Shown here: positions 32,848 to 42,901 of the stretch, piece after piece
How the letters are laid out: the number at the start of each line of letters is the position of its first letter
How positions within the stretch are numbered: position 1 is the first letter of the stretch
Assembly: GCF_019084075.1 (NCBI RefSeq)
Contig: NZ_JAHREN010000001.1
Span: forward strand, 3,693,501-3,757,500
DNA length: 64,000 nt
Reading direction: 5' to 3'
From: Siccirubricoccus sp. G192
Lineage (GTDB): Bacteria; Pseudomonadota; Alphaproteobacteria; Acetobacterales; Acetobacteraceae
Program-made: the position numbers and the translations under genes
The notes under the pieces: generated by a model
Database searches by the model: none
The model's input: the letters and a program-made list of their open reading frames with translations, nothing else
What the model was told of the DNA's origin: nothing

Positions 32848-33636
32848 TCAGCCCATGCCCCAGGGCGGATTGCCGGTGGCCCACATCTCCTCAAGCTGCT
32901 TCTTGTCACGCAAGGTATCCATGGAGAACCAGAATCCGTCGTGGCGATAGGCCATGAGCTGCCCATCGGCGGCGAGCCGCTCCATCGGCTCCTTCTCGAA
33001 GACCGTCTGGTCGCCCTCGATGTAGTCGAGCACCTCAGGCGACAGGACGAAGAAGCCGCCATTGATCCAGTTGTCTCCGCCCTGCGGCTTCTCGCGGAAG
33101 GCCGCCACCTGCTCGCCCTGCATTTCCAGCGTGCCGAAGCGGGAGGGCGGGTGCACGGCGGTGACCGTTGCAAGACGGCCATGCGCCTTGTGGAAAGCGA
33201 TCACCTTCTGGATATCCAGCTTGGCCACGCCATCGCCATAGGTCATACAGAAAGGTGCGTCGCCGATATGGTCCCGGAGGCGGCGCAGGCGGCCGCCAGT
33301 CATAGTCTGCAGGCCGGTATCCACCAGGGTTACCTTCCAGGCCTCCGCCCGGCCGGCATGGGTTGTCATGCGGCCTTCATCGTTGCGGCCGTAGTCGAAG
33401 GTCACATCGCTCATGTGCAGCCGGTAATTGGCAAAGAACTCCTTTATCATGAATCCTTTGTAGCCGAGCGGAATGACGAAATCCTGTATGCCGCAGTCTG
33501 AATAGAGCTTCATGATATGCCAAAGCATGGGCCGACCGCCGATCTCAACCATGGGTTTTGGCCGAGCCTCGGTTTCTTCCATCAATCGGGTGCCGAAGCC
33601 ACCGGCCAATATCACTGCCTTGCGCACAGCTTGCAT
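32848..33636 (-). CDS. rfbF: Glucose-1-phosphate cytidylyltransferase
   Basis: Makes CDP-glucose from CTP and glucose-1-phosphate, the entry step to CDP-deoxyhexoses. The 262-residue protein starts with the nucleotide-binding KAVILAGGFGTRLMEET...RPKPMVEIGGRPML. It contains CMTYGDGVAKLD, the metal Asp region, and NWINGGFFVL. These are strong RfbF features. ATG at 33636 follows a GGGAG ribosome-binding site by 4 bases. CDP-glucose dehydratase (rfbG) and rfbH are not in the window, so the pathway continues elsewhere or in a novel way with the adjacent methyltransferase. Confidence 0.92.
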   Translation of the reverse strand: MQAVRKAVILAGGFGTRLMEETEARPKPMVEIGGRPMLWHIMKLYSDCGIQDFVIPLGYKGFMIKEFFANYRLHMSDVTFDYGRNDEGRMTTHAGRAEAWKVTLVDTGLQTMTGGRLRRLRDHIGDAPFCMTYGDGVAKLDIQKVIAFHKAHGRLATVTAVHPPSRFGTLEMQGEQVAAFREKPQGGDNWINGGFFVLSPEVLDYIEGDQTVFEKEPMERLAADGQLMAYRHDGFWFSMDTLRDKKQLEEMWATGNPPWGMG

Positions 33637-33827
33637 TTCTCCCACCGGTTCCGGACTCCCATTGCCGAATACGAAACGAAAGGCACAAGCATCGCCGTCT
33701 CGCTACGGTTCCATCACATAAGGGTTGCCCCTGCGTCTCGCGCCGTAATGCCTGTTCGCGCGGGTTTGAGCGGCGCGCGGGACCAATCCGATCCAGATTT
33801 CATCCACCTACGCAGCAAACGAGCATC

Positions 33828-34739
33828 ATGGCCCGCCGCACCGCGATTCTATTCCAGACGCATTTCTTCGACAGCGGCAGCGCCCGGGTCTTCGACAGGC
33901 TGCGGCGCGAACTGCCGCCGGAATTCGATGCTCGCGTCCTGATTCACTTGGCCCCTGACGCGCCGCTCCCGGCACGGTTAAAAAAAATCCCACATCATGT
34001 GGTCCGCACGCCGGAACTGCGCTACGCGCCCTACACCTCGAAATGCGGCGGCGCCGATTGGAATATCTGGAACGGCGGCCATACCGACTTGATCATGCTG
34101 CATTTCTTCCGGACCCATCCGGATTACGACCACTACTGGATGGTGGAATACGATGTCCGTTTCAGTGGCAACTGGCGCCGTTTCTTCGGCCCGTTGGAAG
34201 CAGTGGATGCGGATTTCCTCTCGCCCATCCTGCGGCGGCGGGTTGACCAGCCGGGCTGGGCCTGGTGGACCGGCTTCGTTCCGGCCGTGCCGCTGCCGCC
34301 TGAGGCGCAGCTCTGTGCCTTCATGCCGATCTACCGCGCCAGCCAGGCCGGCATCCGTGCGGTGGATGCCGCCTGGCGCGACGGCTGGACTGGGCATTCG
34401 GAGGCGGTATGGCCCAGCGCCATCGCCGCGGCCGGGCTCCGCCTCGCCGATCCGGGTGGCGAAGGTCCCTTCACGCCTCCGGAGCTGCGGCAACGCTTCT
34501 ACAGCAGTTCGATGCAGGATGTCGGCCTGGCCCCTGGTACGCTGATGTTCAAGCCGCCGCTCTACCGGCCGGGCAGCCGGCCGAACATGCTGTGGCATCC
34601 GGTGAAGCCATTCTGGCCACGGGCGGAATTGCGGCAGGCCCTGCGCGACCTGCGCGCCGATCTGGGTCGCACCCGCCGCGATCTGCTCGGCCGCTTGACG
34701 CAGCGACGGGTTCGGCGCACCGGACCGCAAGCACCATAG
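33828..34739 (+). CDS. Glycosyltransferase-like hypothetical protein (DUF3405-like)
   Basis: A 303-residue soluble protein of uncertain function. It has a Rossmann-like start (RTAILFQTHFFDSGSARVFDRL). The middle part WNGGHTDLIMLHFFRTHPDYDHYWMVEYDVRFSG is reminiscent of DUF3405, thought to be glycosyltransferase-like, where acidic EYD residues could bind metal-nucleotide sugar. The C-terminus is basic (RRDLLGRLTQRRVRR), perhaps membrane-associated. ATG at 33828 is the first start after the divergent rfbF promoter region. It begins a plus-strand run toward the flagellin locus. Assignment to glycan synthesis rests mainly on context. Confidence 0.55.
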   Translation: MARRTAILFQTHFFDSGSARVFDRLRRELPPEFDARVLIHLAPDAPLPARLKKIPHHVVRTPELRYAPYTSKCGGADWNIWNGGHTDLIMLHFFRTHPDYDHYWMVEYDVRFSGNWRRFFGPLEAVDADFLSPILRRRVDQPGWAWWTGFVPAVPLPPEAQLCAFMPIYRASQAGIRAVDAAWRDGWTGHSEAVWPSAIAAAGLRLADPGGEGPFTPPELRQRFYSSSMQDVGLAPGTLMFKPPLYRPGSRPNMLWHPVKPFWPRAELRQALRDLRADLGRTRRDLLGRLTQRRVRRTGPQAP

Positions 34740-34801
34740 GCTGCGGCGAAACCCCGAAGCTGCCGAAGCCGCATAGGCTCCGGCCGACGTGATTCGGCGC
34801 C

Positions 34802-35719
34802 ATGGCATCCGTTGCGGAGGTGCCTGGCCTTTGCTGCCATGACAGGAACCACGCCGGCGTGACCGCGTTCGTCGCCGGCAACACGGAACGAACCCTCTTG
34901 GCCCCATCCCCGACCCCATGGACACCTCTGCCCCGCCGAATGGAACAGGCCAAGCGGCGCCTGCTGGATGTGCCGAAGCTCCTACGATTGGACCCGGCTG
35001 TTCGGGTGCGTTGCGTCACCCTGCACGGGCTACCGGAGGCCGCTGACCTCGATGGGCAGTTGCGGCTGGAGGGGCTGCTCTGCCTGCTGGCCAGCCAGGG
35101 CATCACCGTTGCATGCAGGGCGAGGGTCGATACTGGTCCCGGCATCTGGCTGGGCACGGGTGAGCCACCGCGGCTAGGGTCGCCCCTGCTGCTCTGGCCC
35201 GAGGCGGATTGCCCGGCGAGCCGGCTCTCCGCCATTGCGGCACAGGCGACCGGTGACGCGGTGCTCTGTGTCGCCGAGGCTGGCAGGCTCACCCTGGTGC
35301 GGAAGGCCGGGATCCGGGGGGCGCTGCTGCCTGATCCGGCCCATGCGCTCTGGGGGCTGCTGGATCAGCAGCCCTGGGGCACCGGCTGCCTCGATCTGTC
35401 GCCGGGCACCGCCTGGGAAGCATTGCTGCCGGCCTCCCGCATCCGCGCGCTGGCCCGCCTGCAGGTCCTGGCGGAGTCCGGGCTGCCGCTCGCCGGGCTT
35501 CTCACCCTGGCCCGCCGACGGCTCATCGAGGCGGCACGCCGCTTGGTGGTGGCGCATGCCGAGGTGGCATCGGAGCGGGTCGGGCCGAGCCTGCTCGCTG
35601 CGCTGCTCGGCCGCGGCATCCGCGCTACCGGCGAAGGCCGCAGCTCCATCGCCGCCTATTGGGCCCAATGGGAAAAGGACGAGATGGCCAATACTCCCCC
35701 CAAGGTTCGCGCTGCATGA
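34802..35719 (+). CDS. Hypothetical protein, divergent polysaccharide pyruvyl transferase-like
   Basis: A 305-residue protein I do not recognise firmly. Its layout resembles pyruvyl transferases: a SPLLLWPEAD stretch, RKAGIRGALLPDPAHALWGLL, and a C-terminal helix LVVAHAEVASERVGPSLLAALLGRGI. In pyruvyl transferases the last region holds the conserved RLHG/RLHA motif, which is replaced here by ASERV. It is therefore either a very divergent or an inactive relative. ATG at 34940 is an alternative start, because the first 45 residues look non-conserved. The stop overlaps the next glycosyltransferase gene (ATGA). Confidence 0.5.
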   Translation: MASVAEVPGLCCHDRNHAGVTAFVAGNTERTLLAPSPTPWTPLPRRMEQAKRRLLDVPKLLRLDPAVRVRCVTLHGLPEAADLDGQLRLEGLLCLLASQGITVACRARVDTGPGIWLGTGEPPRLGSPLLLWPEADCPASRLSAIAAQATGDAVLCVAEAGRLTLVRKAGIRGALLPDPAHALWGLLDQQPWGTGCLDLSPGTAWEALLPASRIRALARLQVLAESGLPLAGLLTLARRRLIEAARRLVVAHAEVASERVGPSLLAALLGRGIRATGEGRSSIAAYWAQWEKDEMANTPPKVRAA

Positions 35720-37679
35720 CGCCGCCCGCTCCCCTTGAGGGCCTCGCCTGCCTTGTCCTGGCGCATGACGACGCACCGCAACTGGCACTGCTGCTACAAC
35801 GCCTGAGCGATGATGGCGCTGCCTGCTATCTGCATCTCGATGCCCGCGCCCGCGCGGTCCGGCAGGCCCTGTTGCCAGGACTGCCGCCAGGCGTCTGGCT
35901 GGCGCCGGAGGCGGAGAGCCGCCGCATCGCCTGGGGCGGTTTCGGCATGATCGAGGCCAGCCTGCTGCTGCTGCGCCAAGCCCTGCGGAATCCAGCGACG
36001 CAGCATGTCTGCCTGCTGTCCGGCACGCATTTGCCAGTGCAGCCGGCCGCCCGCATCGCCGCCTTCCTGTTCGACGGCCGGCAGCACATCGATCTCCGCC
36101 TCGCCGCCGCGGAGCCGCCGGAGCGCGAGAGCCTGCGCCGCTTCTGGCATCCGGGCCTGCCGGGGCGCGAGCAGCATTCCCGGCTGCGGCGCAGCGTGAA
36201 CCGCAATGCCTGGCTGCTGGGCCGTCGCGACCTGGCACGCGGGCTGCGCGGCCTGACGCCGATGGTCGGCAGCCAATGGTGGCACATGACCGCCGACTGT
36301 GCCTGCGAGATGCTGCGCTTCCTGGATGCCAATCCCTGGTACACGACCTTCTTCCACCGGGTCCGCATCCCCGATGAGAGCTTCTTCCAGACCCTGCTCG
36401 GCGGCTCCCGCCACGCGGAGCAGGTGGGCGAACCCTTGTTCCTGGCAGCGGATGGAGGATTTCAGTCCGGCCGTGATCGATCTGCCCGGCCTGGACGCGG
36501 CGCGGGCCAGCCTGCGGCCCTTCGCCCGGAAGTTCGACCTGCGGACCCAACCGGACGCGGTGCGCGTCGCGCTCGCCGGGGAGGGCGAGGCGCGGCGTTC
36601 GGAGCCAGCCCCTCTGCCCGACGGCCTTTCCCCGATCGGCCAACCGCCAGCACCACGGTCGGGCGAGATCCTGGCCCTGATGGTCACGCGGAACGAGGCG
36701 TTGCGCCTGCCGGCCGCGCTGCAGCATCTGCGGGCACTCGGCGTCGATCGCACGATCCTGGTGGACAACCGATCGAGCGATGACACGCGGGAGATCGCGG
36801 CCCGCGACCCCTCGGTGCATCTGATCGATGCGCCGGGCAGCTACGCCGGGTCGAATTTCGGCGTGGACTGGACCAACGCGCTGCTCGACCGCTACGCACG
36901 GGGCCATTGGGTGCTGGTGGTCGATGCCGATGAACTGCTAGTGTTTCCCGGCAGTGACCAGGCTGGGCTCAGGCCGCTCTGCGCGCATCTCGATGCGATC
37001 GGCTCCGAGGCGCTGCCGACGGTGCTGCTCGACTGTTTTCCGGAGCAGCCCCTGCGGGACCTCGATTTCGCATCCGGCGATGACCTGCTGGCCGTCGCGC
37101 CCTGGTTCGAACGGCCGGGAATTGCGGCGGGAGCGGAGCGAGCACTTCCCCTACCGCCAGGAATTCGGCGGCCTGCGTGAGCGGCTGTTCTTCCCGGAAG
37201 CCGATCCACGGCGTCCCGCCCGGCAGGTGCACCAGCGGCTTTTCAATCTGGGCTGGCGCCTGCCGCCTTTGCGTGCGGCGGCCTGGTTCCGGGCGCTGGC
37301 GCCGAAACGCTCGCCCAACCTGACGAAGGTGCCGCTGGTGCGGTGGCGTGAGGGTGCGCGGCTGATCTCCTCCACCCATATGCTCGCGCCGATGGCCTTG
37401 GCGCCCGAACAACCCAGCGGCGTGCTGCTGCATTTCAAGTTCCTGCAGGATTTCCACGCCCGCGCCGAGGACGCGGTGGCACGCGGCGCGCATTATGATG
37501 GGTCGCGCGAGTATCGGCGCTACCTGGCGGCGCTGCACGCGGACCCGGCCTTCCGGCTGCACTCGTCGCGCAGCCTGCGCTATGCCGGACCGGCACAACT
37601 GGCTTCGCTCGGGCTGATGCGGGATACGCCGGGCTGGATGGCCGCTCGCGCCGAGGCCCCTGCCCTGCTGTCGGCCTGA
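35716..37679 (+). CDS. Two-domain glycosyltransferase (Core-2/I-branching-like plus GT2-like), frameshifted twice
   Basis: The N-terminal domain (residues ~8-265) resembles Core-2/I-branching beta-glycosyltransferases (LACLVLAHDD, HVCLLSGTHLPV, SQWWHMT, FFHRVRIPDESFFQTLL, RPFARKFD). The C-terminal domain (~315-640) is GT2-like (LALMVTRNEALRLPAALQHL, LVDNRSSDDTREIA, and DADELLVF as the DxD site). Two single-base insertions break it: an extra C near 36439 (TTCCTGG for TTCTGG) and an extra G at 37117-37119. Repair gives one continuous 653-residue frame. The gene is co-transcribed with 34802. It could be two fused sugar-transfer activities for surface or flagellar glycan. Confidence 0.68.
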
Positions 37680-39992
37680 TCCGCCCCATCGCACCAGTCC
37701 TGCCAAGCCGAACGCAGCGCCTGCGCCAATCCCCGTGCGAAGCGCGGCGCATCGCAAAGGGGCGAGGCTTGCATGCGTGGCCGCAACCCCTCGCGTAGCG
37801 CCGCGAGTGCCGGCAGGTCCCGGGCACGCGCCACGGCCAGCGCCGCATAGCTTTCCGGCGTCGTCGCCACCCAATCGGGTAGGCCGACATTGCTCAGATG
37901 GCTCAGCGCGTGCCGGGCGCAGAAACTGTCGCCGGCCAATGCCACCACCGGCACGCCCATCCACAGCGCCTCGCAGACCGTGAGGCCGCCGGTATAGGGA
38001 AAAGGGTCGAGCGCGATGTCAATGCCGCCGTAGGCAGCGAGGAGGTCGCGATGTGGCAGGCCGCCTTCCAGCAGAACCCGGCCCGGCGGCAGCCCGGCAG
38101 CGGCCAGGCGGTGGCGCAGCGCCTCCCGCGTCGCCGCCTCGCCGAGGACGGGCGTGCGCAACACCAGCCGCGACCCCGGCAGATCCGCCAGGATGCGCGC
38201 CCAAGCCGCCAGCACCGCCGGCGTTACCTTCGCCAGGTTGTTGAAGCAGCCGAATGTCACTGCGCCCCGCGCCGATGCCGGCAGAGGAGCAACCGGGGGC
38301 GCATAGGGCGGCGGCGTGTAGCAGACATAGCCATCGGGCAGGCGCAGCGACCGCTCGGTGTAGAAGCAGTCATGCTCCGGCGGGGTTTCCCAGCGGTCGG
38401 TCAGCATCCAGTCGATGCAGGGCAGGCCGGTGGTCGAGAATTGCGCGCCCACCCATTTCACCTGCACCGGCGCTGGCCGATGGTGCAGCACGAAGGGGCG
38501 CCCACCCTCGCCATAGCCGCCGAGGTCGACCAACACGTCAACTCCATCCGCCGCGATGGCGGCGGCAATGGTGGCATCCTCCGCCTCACCCATCTCGCGC
38601 CAGATCGCGCAGCGGGCCCGGAAGCGGGCGGCAAGCTGGTCCTGCCGGGATTTCAGGACATAGGCGGCGAGCTCGAATTCGGCCTCTGGCAGCGCCTCCA
38701 GCCCGGCCAAGGTCAGCCAGCCCACGGGATGCACGCCCAGTCCGCCGGAGAGCAGCCCGATCCGCAGTCGCCCCCTTCGGGCGCGCGGGCGCCGGTGCAG
38801 CGGCGGCGGTACGGGGCCCAGTTCTGCGGCGATGTCCTGCCCCGCAGCCAGCAGCACCGCCGCATGGCCCTGCCCCGGGTGATAGGGCAGCACTGCCATG
38901 CGGTTGACCAGGGCGGCTGTCCCGCCCTCCGATCCGGCGACGGCGGCATCCGCCGCCGCAAGCGCCGCATCCTGTTCGCCGCGGGCATTCAGGGCCAGGG
39001 CACGATTCATCAGCAGGGTGGGATGCAGCCCGAATTCGGCAATGGCCGAATCCAGCATCTCCAGCATTGCTCCCAGGCGGTTAGCTTTCCACAGCACCGT
39101 CGCCAGCAGGTTACGCAGATCGAGGTCGGTCGGGCGATGGATGATGGCGGTCCGCAGCACCGCCTCCGCCTCCGCGCCGCGACCGGCGGCGGCCAGCATG
39201 CGGCCAAGCGCCGCCTGGATCTCCGCCTCGCCGGGGGCGAGCATCTCGGCAGTGCGGAGTTCGGCGATGGCAGCAGCCGGGTCTCCAGCGATTTCATGCA
39301 GCTGGGCCGCAGCGAGAGGCCAGCCGGCGACAAAGGGGTCGGCCTTGGCGCGCACCGCCACCTCCGCCAGTGCCGCAGTAGGCTCGTGCAGCGCCAGCAG
39401 CGCCTCGGCCAGCAACCGCGCCGCGCCAGCATGGGCCGGGCGTTGCGTCAGGACCGTTGCCGCGCCTTCCAGGGCGGAGGCGGCCTCGCCACGATGCAGC
39501 GCCAGGCGGGCGGCAGCGAATTCCAATTCCCGGCTCCATCGGATCGAAGGCGCGCGCGCGCGCGATCAGCGCCGCCGCTTCGGTGAAGCGCCCGGCTTCC
39601 TCCTCGATGGCCGCGAGGGCGGCCAGGGCCGGAACATGGCCCGGGTCGCGCGCCAGTGCCGAGCGAAAGGCGGTTGCGGCGCGTTCCGGTTCACGCCGCA
39701 ACCCGGCGATGGTACCGAGCCGGACATGCGGCTCCGCCAGCTCGGGCAGTTCGTGCGCGGCGCGTTCCAGATGCGGCACCGCCTCCACCAGCCGGCCCAA
39801 TTGTGCCAGGGCAAGGCCCAGATTGAGCCCGGACCAGGCCCCGCCGTCGCCCTCGGCTGCGGCTCGCAGCAGCAGTGGCACCGCCTGCTCCGCCTGGCCC
39901 GCGGCCAGGGCCGCGATGGCCTGGCGGTAGCATCCTTGGCCAGCCGCCAGGCCGGCGCCCTTGGCGAGCGCCACCTCAGTGGCCGGCGGCAC
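37580..39992 (-). CDS. SPINDLY-type TPR O-linked glycosyltransferase (GT41-like), frameshifted in this sequence
   Basis: A TPR protein (residues ~20-340) followed by an OGT/SPINDLY catalytic domain (~380-780). Catalytic-domain blocks are RIGLLSGGLGVHPVGW, VDVLVDLGGYGEGGRPFVLHHRPAPVQVKWVG, FGCFNNLAKVTP and DIALDPFPYTGGLTVCEALWMGVPVVAL. An extra G at 39529-39531 (GGGAATT for GGAATT) splits it; repair yields 803 residues. GTG at 39992 overlaps the upstream methyltransferase stop. In Caulobacter a comparable protein, FlmG, glycosylates flagellin; nearness to flagellin and flaF supports that role. The C-terminus overlaps the convergent glycosyltransferase by 100 bp. Confidence 0.82.
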
Positions 39993-41452
39993 GGGCGGCC
40001 ACCATCAGGCCCGGCACCGGCCCCCCCGGCGTCCAGGCGGATGTCCTCCTCCCGCCATTCCAGCGCGGCCAGGCCGGCCGCGGCGAGGCAGGTTTCCAGA
40101 TAGTCCGGGGCATGCGCGTAGCGGCCGGATTGGCCGAGCTGCCAGGCGCTGCCCTGCGGCCCCCGCTCCACGCTGAACAGCAGCAGCCCGCCCGGTGCCA
40201 GCCGTTGCCGGCAGAGATCCAGCACCTCCTCCAATCGCCCAAGATAGCAGAAGACGTCCCCGGCGGCGATCAGCGCATGCGCGCCCGTGTCCTGCCGCAG
40301 TGCGGCGCCAATCTCGGCCAGGCGCAGCTCGGCATAGAGCCCCTTCGCGGCGGCCTGCTCCAGCATGCCGCGGGACAGATCCACCCCGACCAGCGGATCG
40401 CCCAGCAGGTCGGACAGCGCCACCCCCACCAAGCCCGTTCCGCAGCCCAGGTCCAGCACCGGGCCAAGCCGCGCCTCCCCGGCTGCGACAGCCGGCAACA
40501 GCCGCTCCACCGCGCGCCGGAACAGCCCGGGCACGCGATAGCCGAGCGAGAGCAGCGCACCCTCGAACCTCGGCGCATAGCCGTCGAACAGCGCAGCCAC
40601 ATAGCCATCGGTCGCACGGTCCGAGGCGGTCCCGGAAGCGGCGGCAGCGAGATGGGCGAGGTAATGATCCTGTGGCGCCAGCCGCGCGGCGGCGGTGAAA
40701 TGCGGCGCGGCATCCATCAGCCGGCCCGCCGCCACCAGCGCATGCGCCAAGGTGCTGTGCACCGACGCCTCCGCCACGCCACGCGCCAGTGCCGCCCCCG
40801 CCAGTGTTGCGGCAAGGGCCGCATCGCCGGCGAGCAATGCGTTCTGCGCCCGCAGCGCGGCGATGCCGGGCATGGCCGGGGCATGGAGTTCACAATGCGC
40901 CATGATCTCGGCTGCCGCCTCATGCCGTCCGGCCAGCATGAAGGCCTGGCCGAGTCTGGCCTGGCTCATGGGGTTGGCGGGATCGGCCCGGAATGCCTTG
41001 CCCAGGAAATAGACAGCCTCGTCGAAGCGCCGATCCTCCAGCAGGGCGGCGCCGAGCACCGCCTTGGCGCCGGGATCGGAGGGCACCGCCATGACTGCCG
41101 CGGCGGCGTCATCGATGGCGCCAGGCCGCTCGCCGCGGGCCAAGCGTATCCGGGCGCGGAGTTGCAGCCGATGCGGGTCGCCGGGACCTTCCGCAATCGC
41201 CGTATCGGCCGCCGCCGCGGCCTCCTCCAGCCGGGCGAGGCCGAACAGCGCCTCTGCCCGCAGTATGGCGACGGCGCCCTCAAGACCGGGCAATCGGTCC
41301 AGCCGGTCGAGCATCGGCAGCGCCTCCAGCGGGCGCCGCCCCTGCAGCAGCAGGCGGGCACGGTCCAGCAGGCGTTCGGCCAGCCCGGCATCCGCCGGTG
41401 CGGCGGGGGGCAGCGATCCGGGAGCCATCGGGAAGCCGGTATCCATCTGCAT
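39976..41452 (-). CDS. TPR-domain SAM-dependent methyltransferase, frameshifted near the C-terminus
   Basis: A 491-residue (repaired) protein with N-terminal tetratricopeptide repeats (~20-270) and a class I methyltransferase domain (~290-475). The latter has VLDLGCGTGLVGVALSDLLG, GVDLSRGMLEQAAAKGLY and IAAGDVFCYLG. A run of seven G (40021-40027) adds one base at about residue 475; with six the end reads GGPVPGLMVAARAAGH. The methyltransferase fold resembles the bacterial TPR methyltransferases of unknown substrate. It lies between flaF (15 bp) and the SPINDLY gene (overlap), so a role in modifying flagellin or its glycan is likely but unproven. Confidence 0.8.
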
Positions 41453-41467
41453 GGTGGATCGGCCCTC

Positions 41468-41818
41468 TCAGCGCCAAAGGCCGGCGGCGGATTGGTCGTT
41501 CATCTCGGCGACGAAGCCGAGATCAGGGGTTTCCGCCTCGCATTCACGGATCACCGCCATGGCAACCCCGGCGATACGGGCGCGGAGGTCCACCGGCAGC
41601 GCATTGGCAGGATCGAGCACGCTGGCATGCACCGTATCCCAGAGCCGGCGGTTGTCGGCCACGGCGCGGGCGCGGGTCAGGGGCTCGCCCTCCCCGGCCG
41701 CATGGATGGCGCGGGTGGCGCGGGCGAAGACCTCCGCCTCCATCTGCTTCGGCGTCAGGCGGCGGCGATAGGCGGCGGCACCCTGCGCGGCGGGATTGGG
41801 TTCGAGCATCATGGGCAT
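41468..41818 (-). CDS. flaF: Flagellar biosynthesis regulator FlaF
   Basis: A 116-residue member of the FlaF family, found in alphaproteobacteria, where it acts with FlbT in flagellin synthesis and secretion. Diagnostic segments are TPKQMEAEVFARATRAI, VADNRRLWDTV, LPVDLRARIAGVAMAVIRE and DLGFVAEMN. ATG at 41818 follows an AGAAAGG ribosome-binding site; a longer upstream frame is low-complexity and rejected. It lies 137 bp downstream of flagellin on the same strand. FlbT is not in the window. Confidence 0.88.
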   Translation of the reverse strand: MPMMLEPNPAAQGAAAYRRRLTPKQMEAEVFARATRAIHAAGEGEPLTRARAVADNRRLWDTVHASVLDPANALPVDLRARIAGVAMAVIRECEAETPDLGFVAEMNDQSAAGLWR

Positions 41819-41836
41819 CTGGCCTTTCTGGACGGG

Positions 41837-41886
41837 GCGCGCCGGCGCGGCGCGACTCTGAACGGAGCGCGCCGGCGCGGCGCGAC
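41837..41886. repeat. Direct repeat pair between flagellin and flaF
   Basis: Two identical 20-base copies (41837-41856 and 41867-41886) with a 30-bp period, each itself rich in GCGC dyads. The unit is GCGCGCCGGCGCGGCGCGAC. They lie in the flagellin-flaF spacer and could fold in the transcript or just be a slippage product. Confidence 0.6.
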
Positions 41887-41955
41887 GCGCGGATGCGGCG
41901 GAACGGCGTCGGGGCAAGGGCACGGGGCGGCATCCTGCCGTCCCTGCCGCCTGGC

Positions 41956-42789
41956 TCAGCGGAATAGGCTGAGCAGGGTCTGCGGCGCCTGGTTGGCGAT
42001 GCTCAGCGCCTGGGTGCCGAGTTGCTGGCGGATCTGCAGGGATTGCAGCTTCGCCGATTCCTTCGCCAGGTCGGCATCGACAAGCGCGCCAAGGCCACCT
42101 TCCTGAGCGTCGATCTTCGACTTGTTGTAGGTGATCTGACTGTCGACATAGTTCGAATAGCTGCCGAAGTTGTTCATCGTCGTCAGCGTGCTGGTGATGG
42201 CCTTGCCGAGCGCGCCGGTCTTGGTGAGCGCGGCGGAGGCATCGCCGCGGGTCCAGGCATTGGCGCCCGAAACCGCGTTGAAGATGTTGGTCGCCGCCTT
42301 GGAGCCGTTGAAGGTATAGGTGTCGCCGGCCCCATTGCGGACCACCTTGTTGGCGAGCGTCGCCGGGTCGTTCAGGACATTGGTGCCGTTATAGGTGGCA
42401 TCCTTGATGAAGGACTGGATGTTGTTGGTTAGTTCCTTCGCCTGCGACTGGTACTGGGTGCGCTGTTCCGCGGTGATGGTGCCATCGGCCAGCTTGACCG
42501 CCACCTCCTTCAGCTTGGACAGGGACTTCGAGACGTTCTCAAGACTCGCCTGGGTGACGTCGAGCAGGCCCTTCGCCCCGCCCAACTGCTCATTCGCCGA
42601 GGTGGTGGCCGCCACCTCGCCGCGCACCCGCTCGGCCACCGCGAAGGCGGCGCCGTCATCCTTGGCATCCGCCACGCGGTAGCCGGTGGAGATGCGCTTC
42701 TGGGTCGCCGTCAGCTCGTCGGAGGTGCGGTTCAGCGACTGCAACGCCACCATGGCGCCGGCATTGGTGTTCACGGAATTCAACGGCAT
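41956..42789 (-). CDS. Flagellin
   Basis: The filament subunit, 277 residues, which is short and typical of alphaproteobacterial flagellins with a small variable region. The conserved N-terminal D0/D1 helices (NTNAGAMVALQSLNRTSDELTATQKRISTGYRVADAKDD) and C-terminal D1/D0 helices (LQIRQQLGTQALSIANQAPQTLLSLFR) are intact. The central region is rich in Ser/Thr/Asn, offering O-glycosylation sites for the nearby SPINDLY transferase. A GGAGGA ribosome-binding site precedes ATG 42789. No other structural flagellar gene is in the window, so this is a satellite flagellin locus. Confidence 0.95.
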   Translation of the reverse strand: MPLNSVNTNAGAMVALQSLNRTSDELTATQKRISTGYRVADAKDDGAAFAVAERVRGEVAATTSANEQLGGAKGLLDVTQASLENVSKSLSKLKEVAVKLADGTITAEQRTQYQSQAKELTNNIQSFIKDATYNGTNVLNDPATLANKVVRNGAGDTYTFNGSKAATNIFNAVSGANAWTRGDASAALTKTGALGKAITSTLTTMNNFGSYSNYVDSQITYNKSKIDAQEGGLGALVDADLAKESAKLQSLQIRQQLGTQALSIANQAPQTLLSLFR

Positions 42790-42901
42790 CGGGGTTTTCC
42801 TCCGTTCCCGGGCCCCGGGTCATCCGGGTCCACGAGCTCAGTCTCCGATGCGGAAGTGAAACCGGCGTTAAGACGAAGCGGGATTCCGCGGAAAATCCAC
42901 C

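Noticed and set aside
36452..37679. Separate GT2 gene starting at ATG 36452
   Set aside because: The residues following that ATG complete the C-terminus of the Core-2-like domain (ending in FARKFD), so the upstream domain needs them; a +1 lesion explains the break better.
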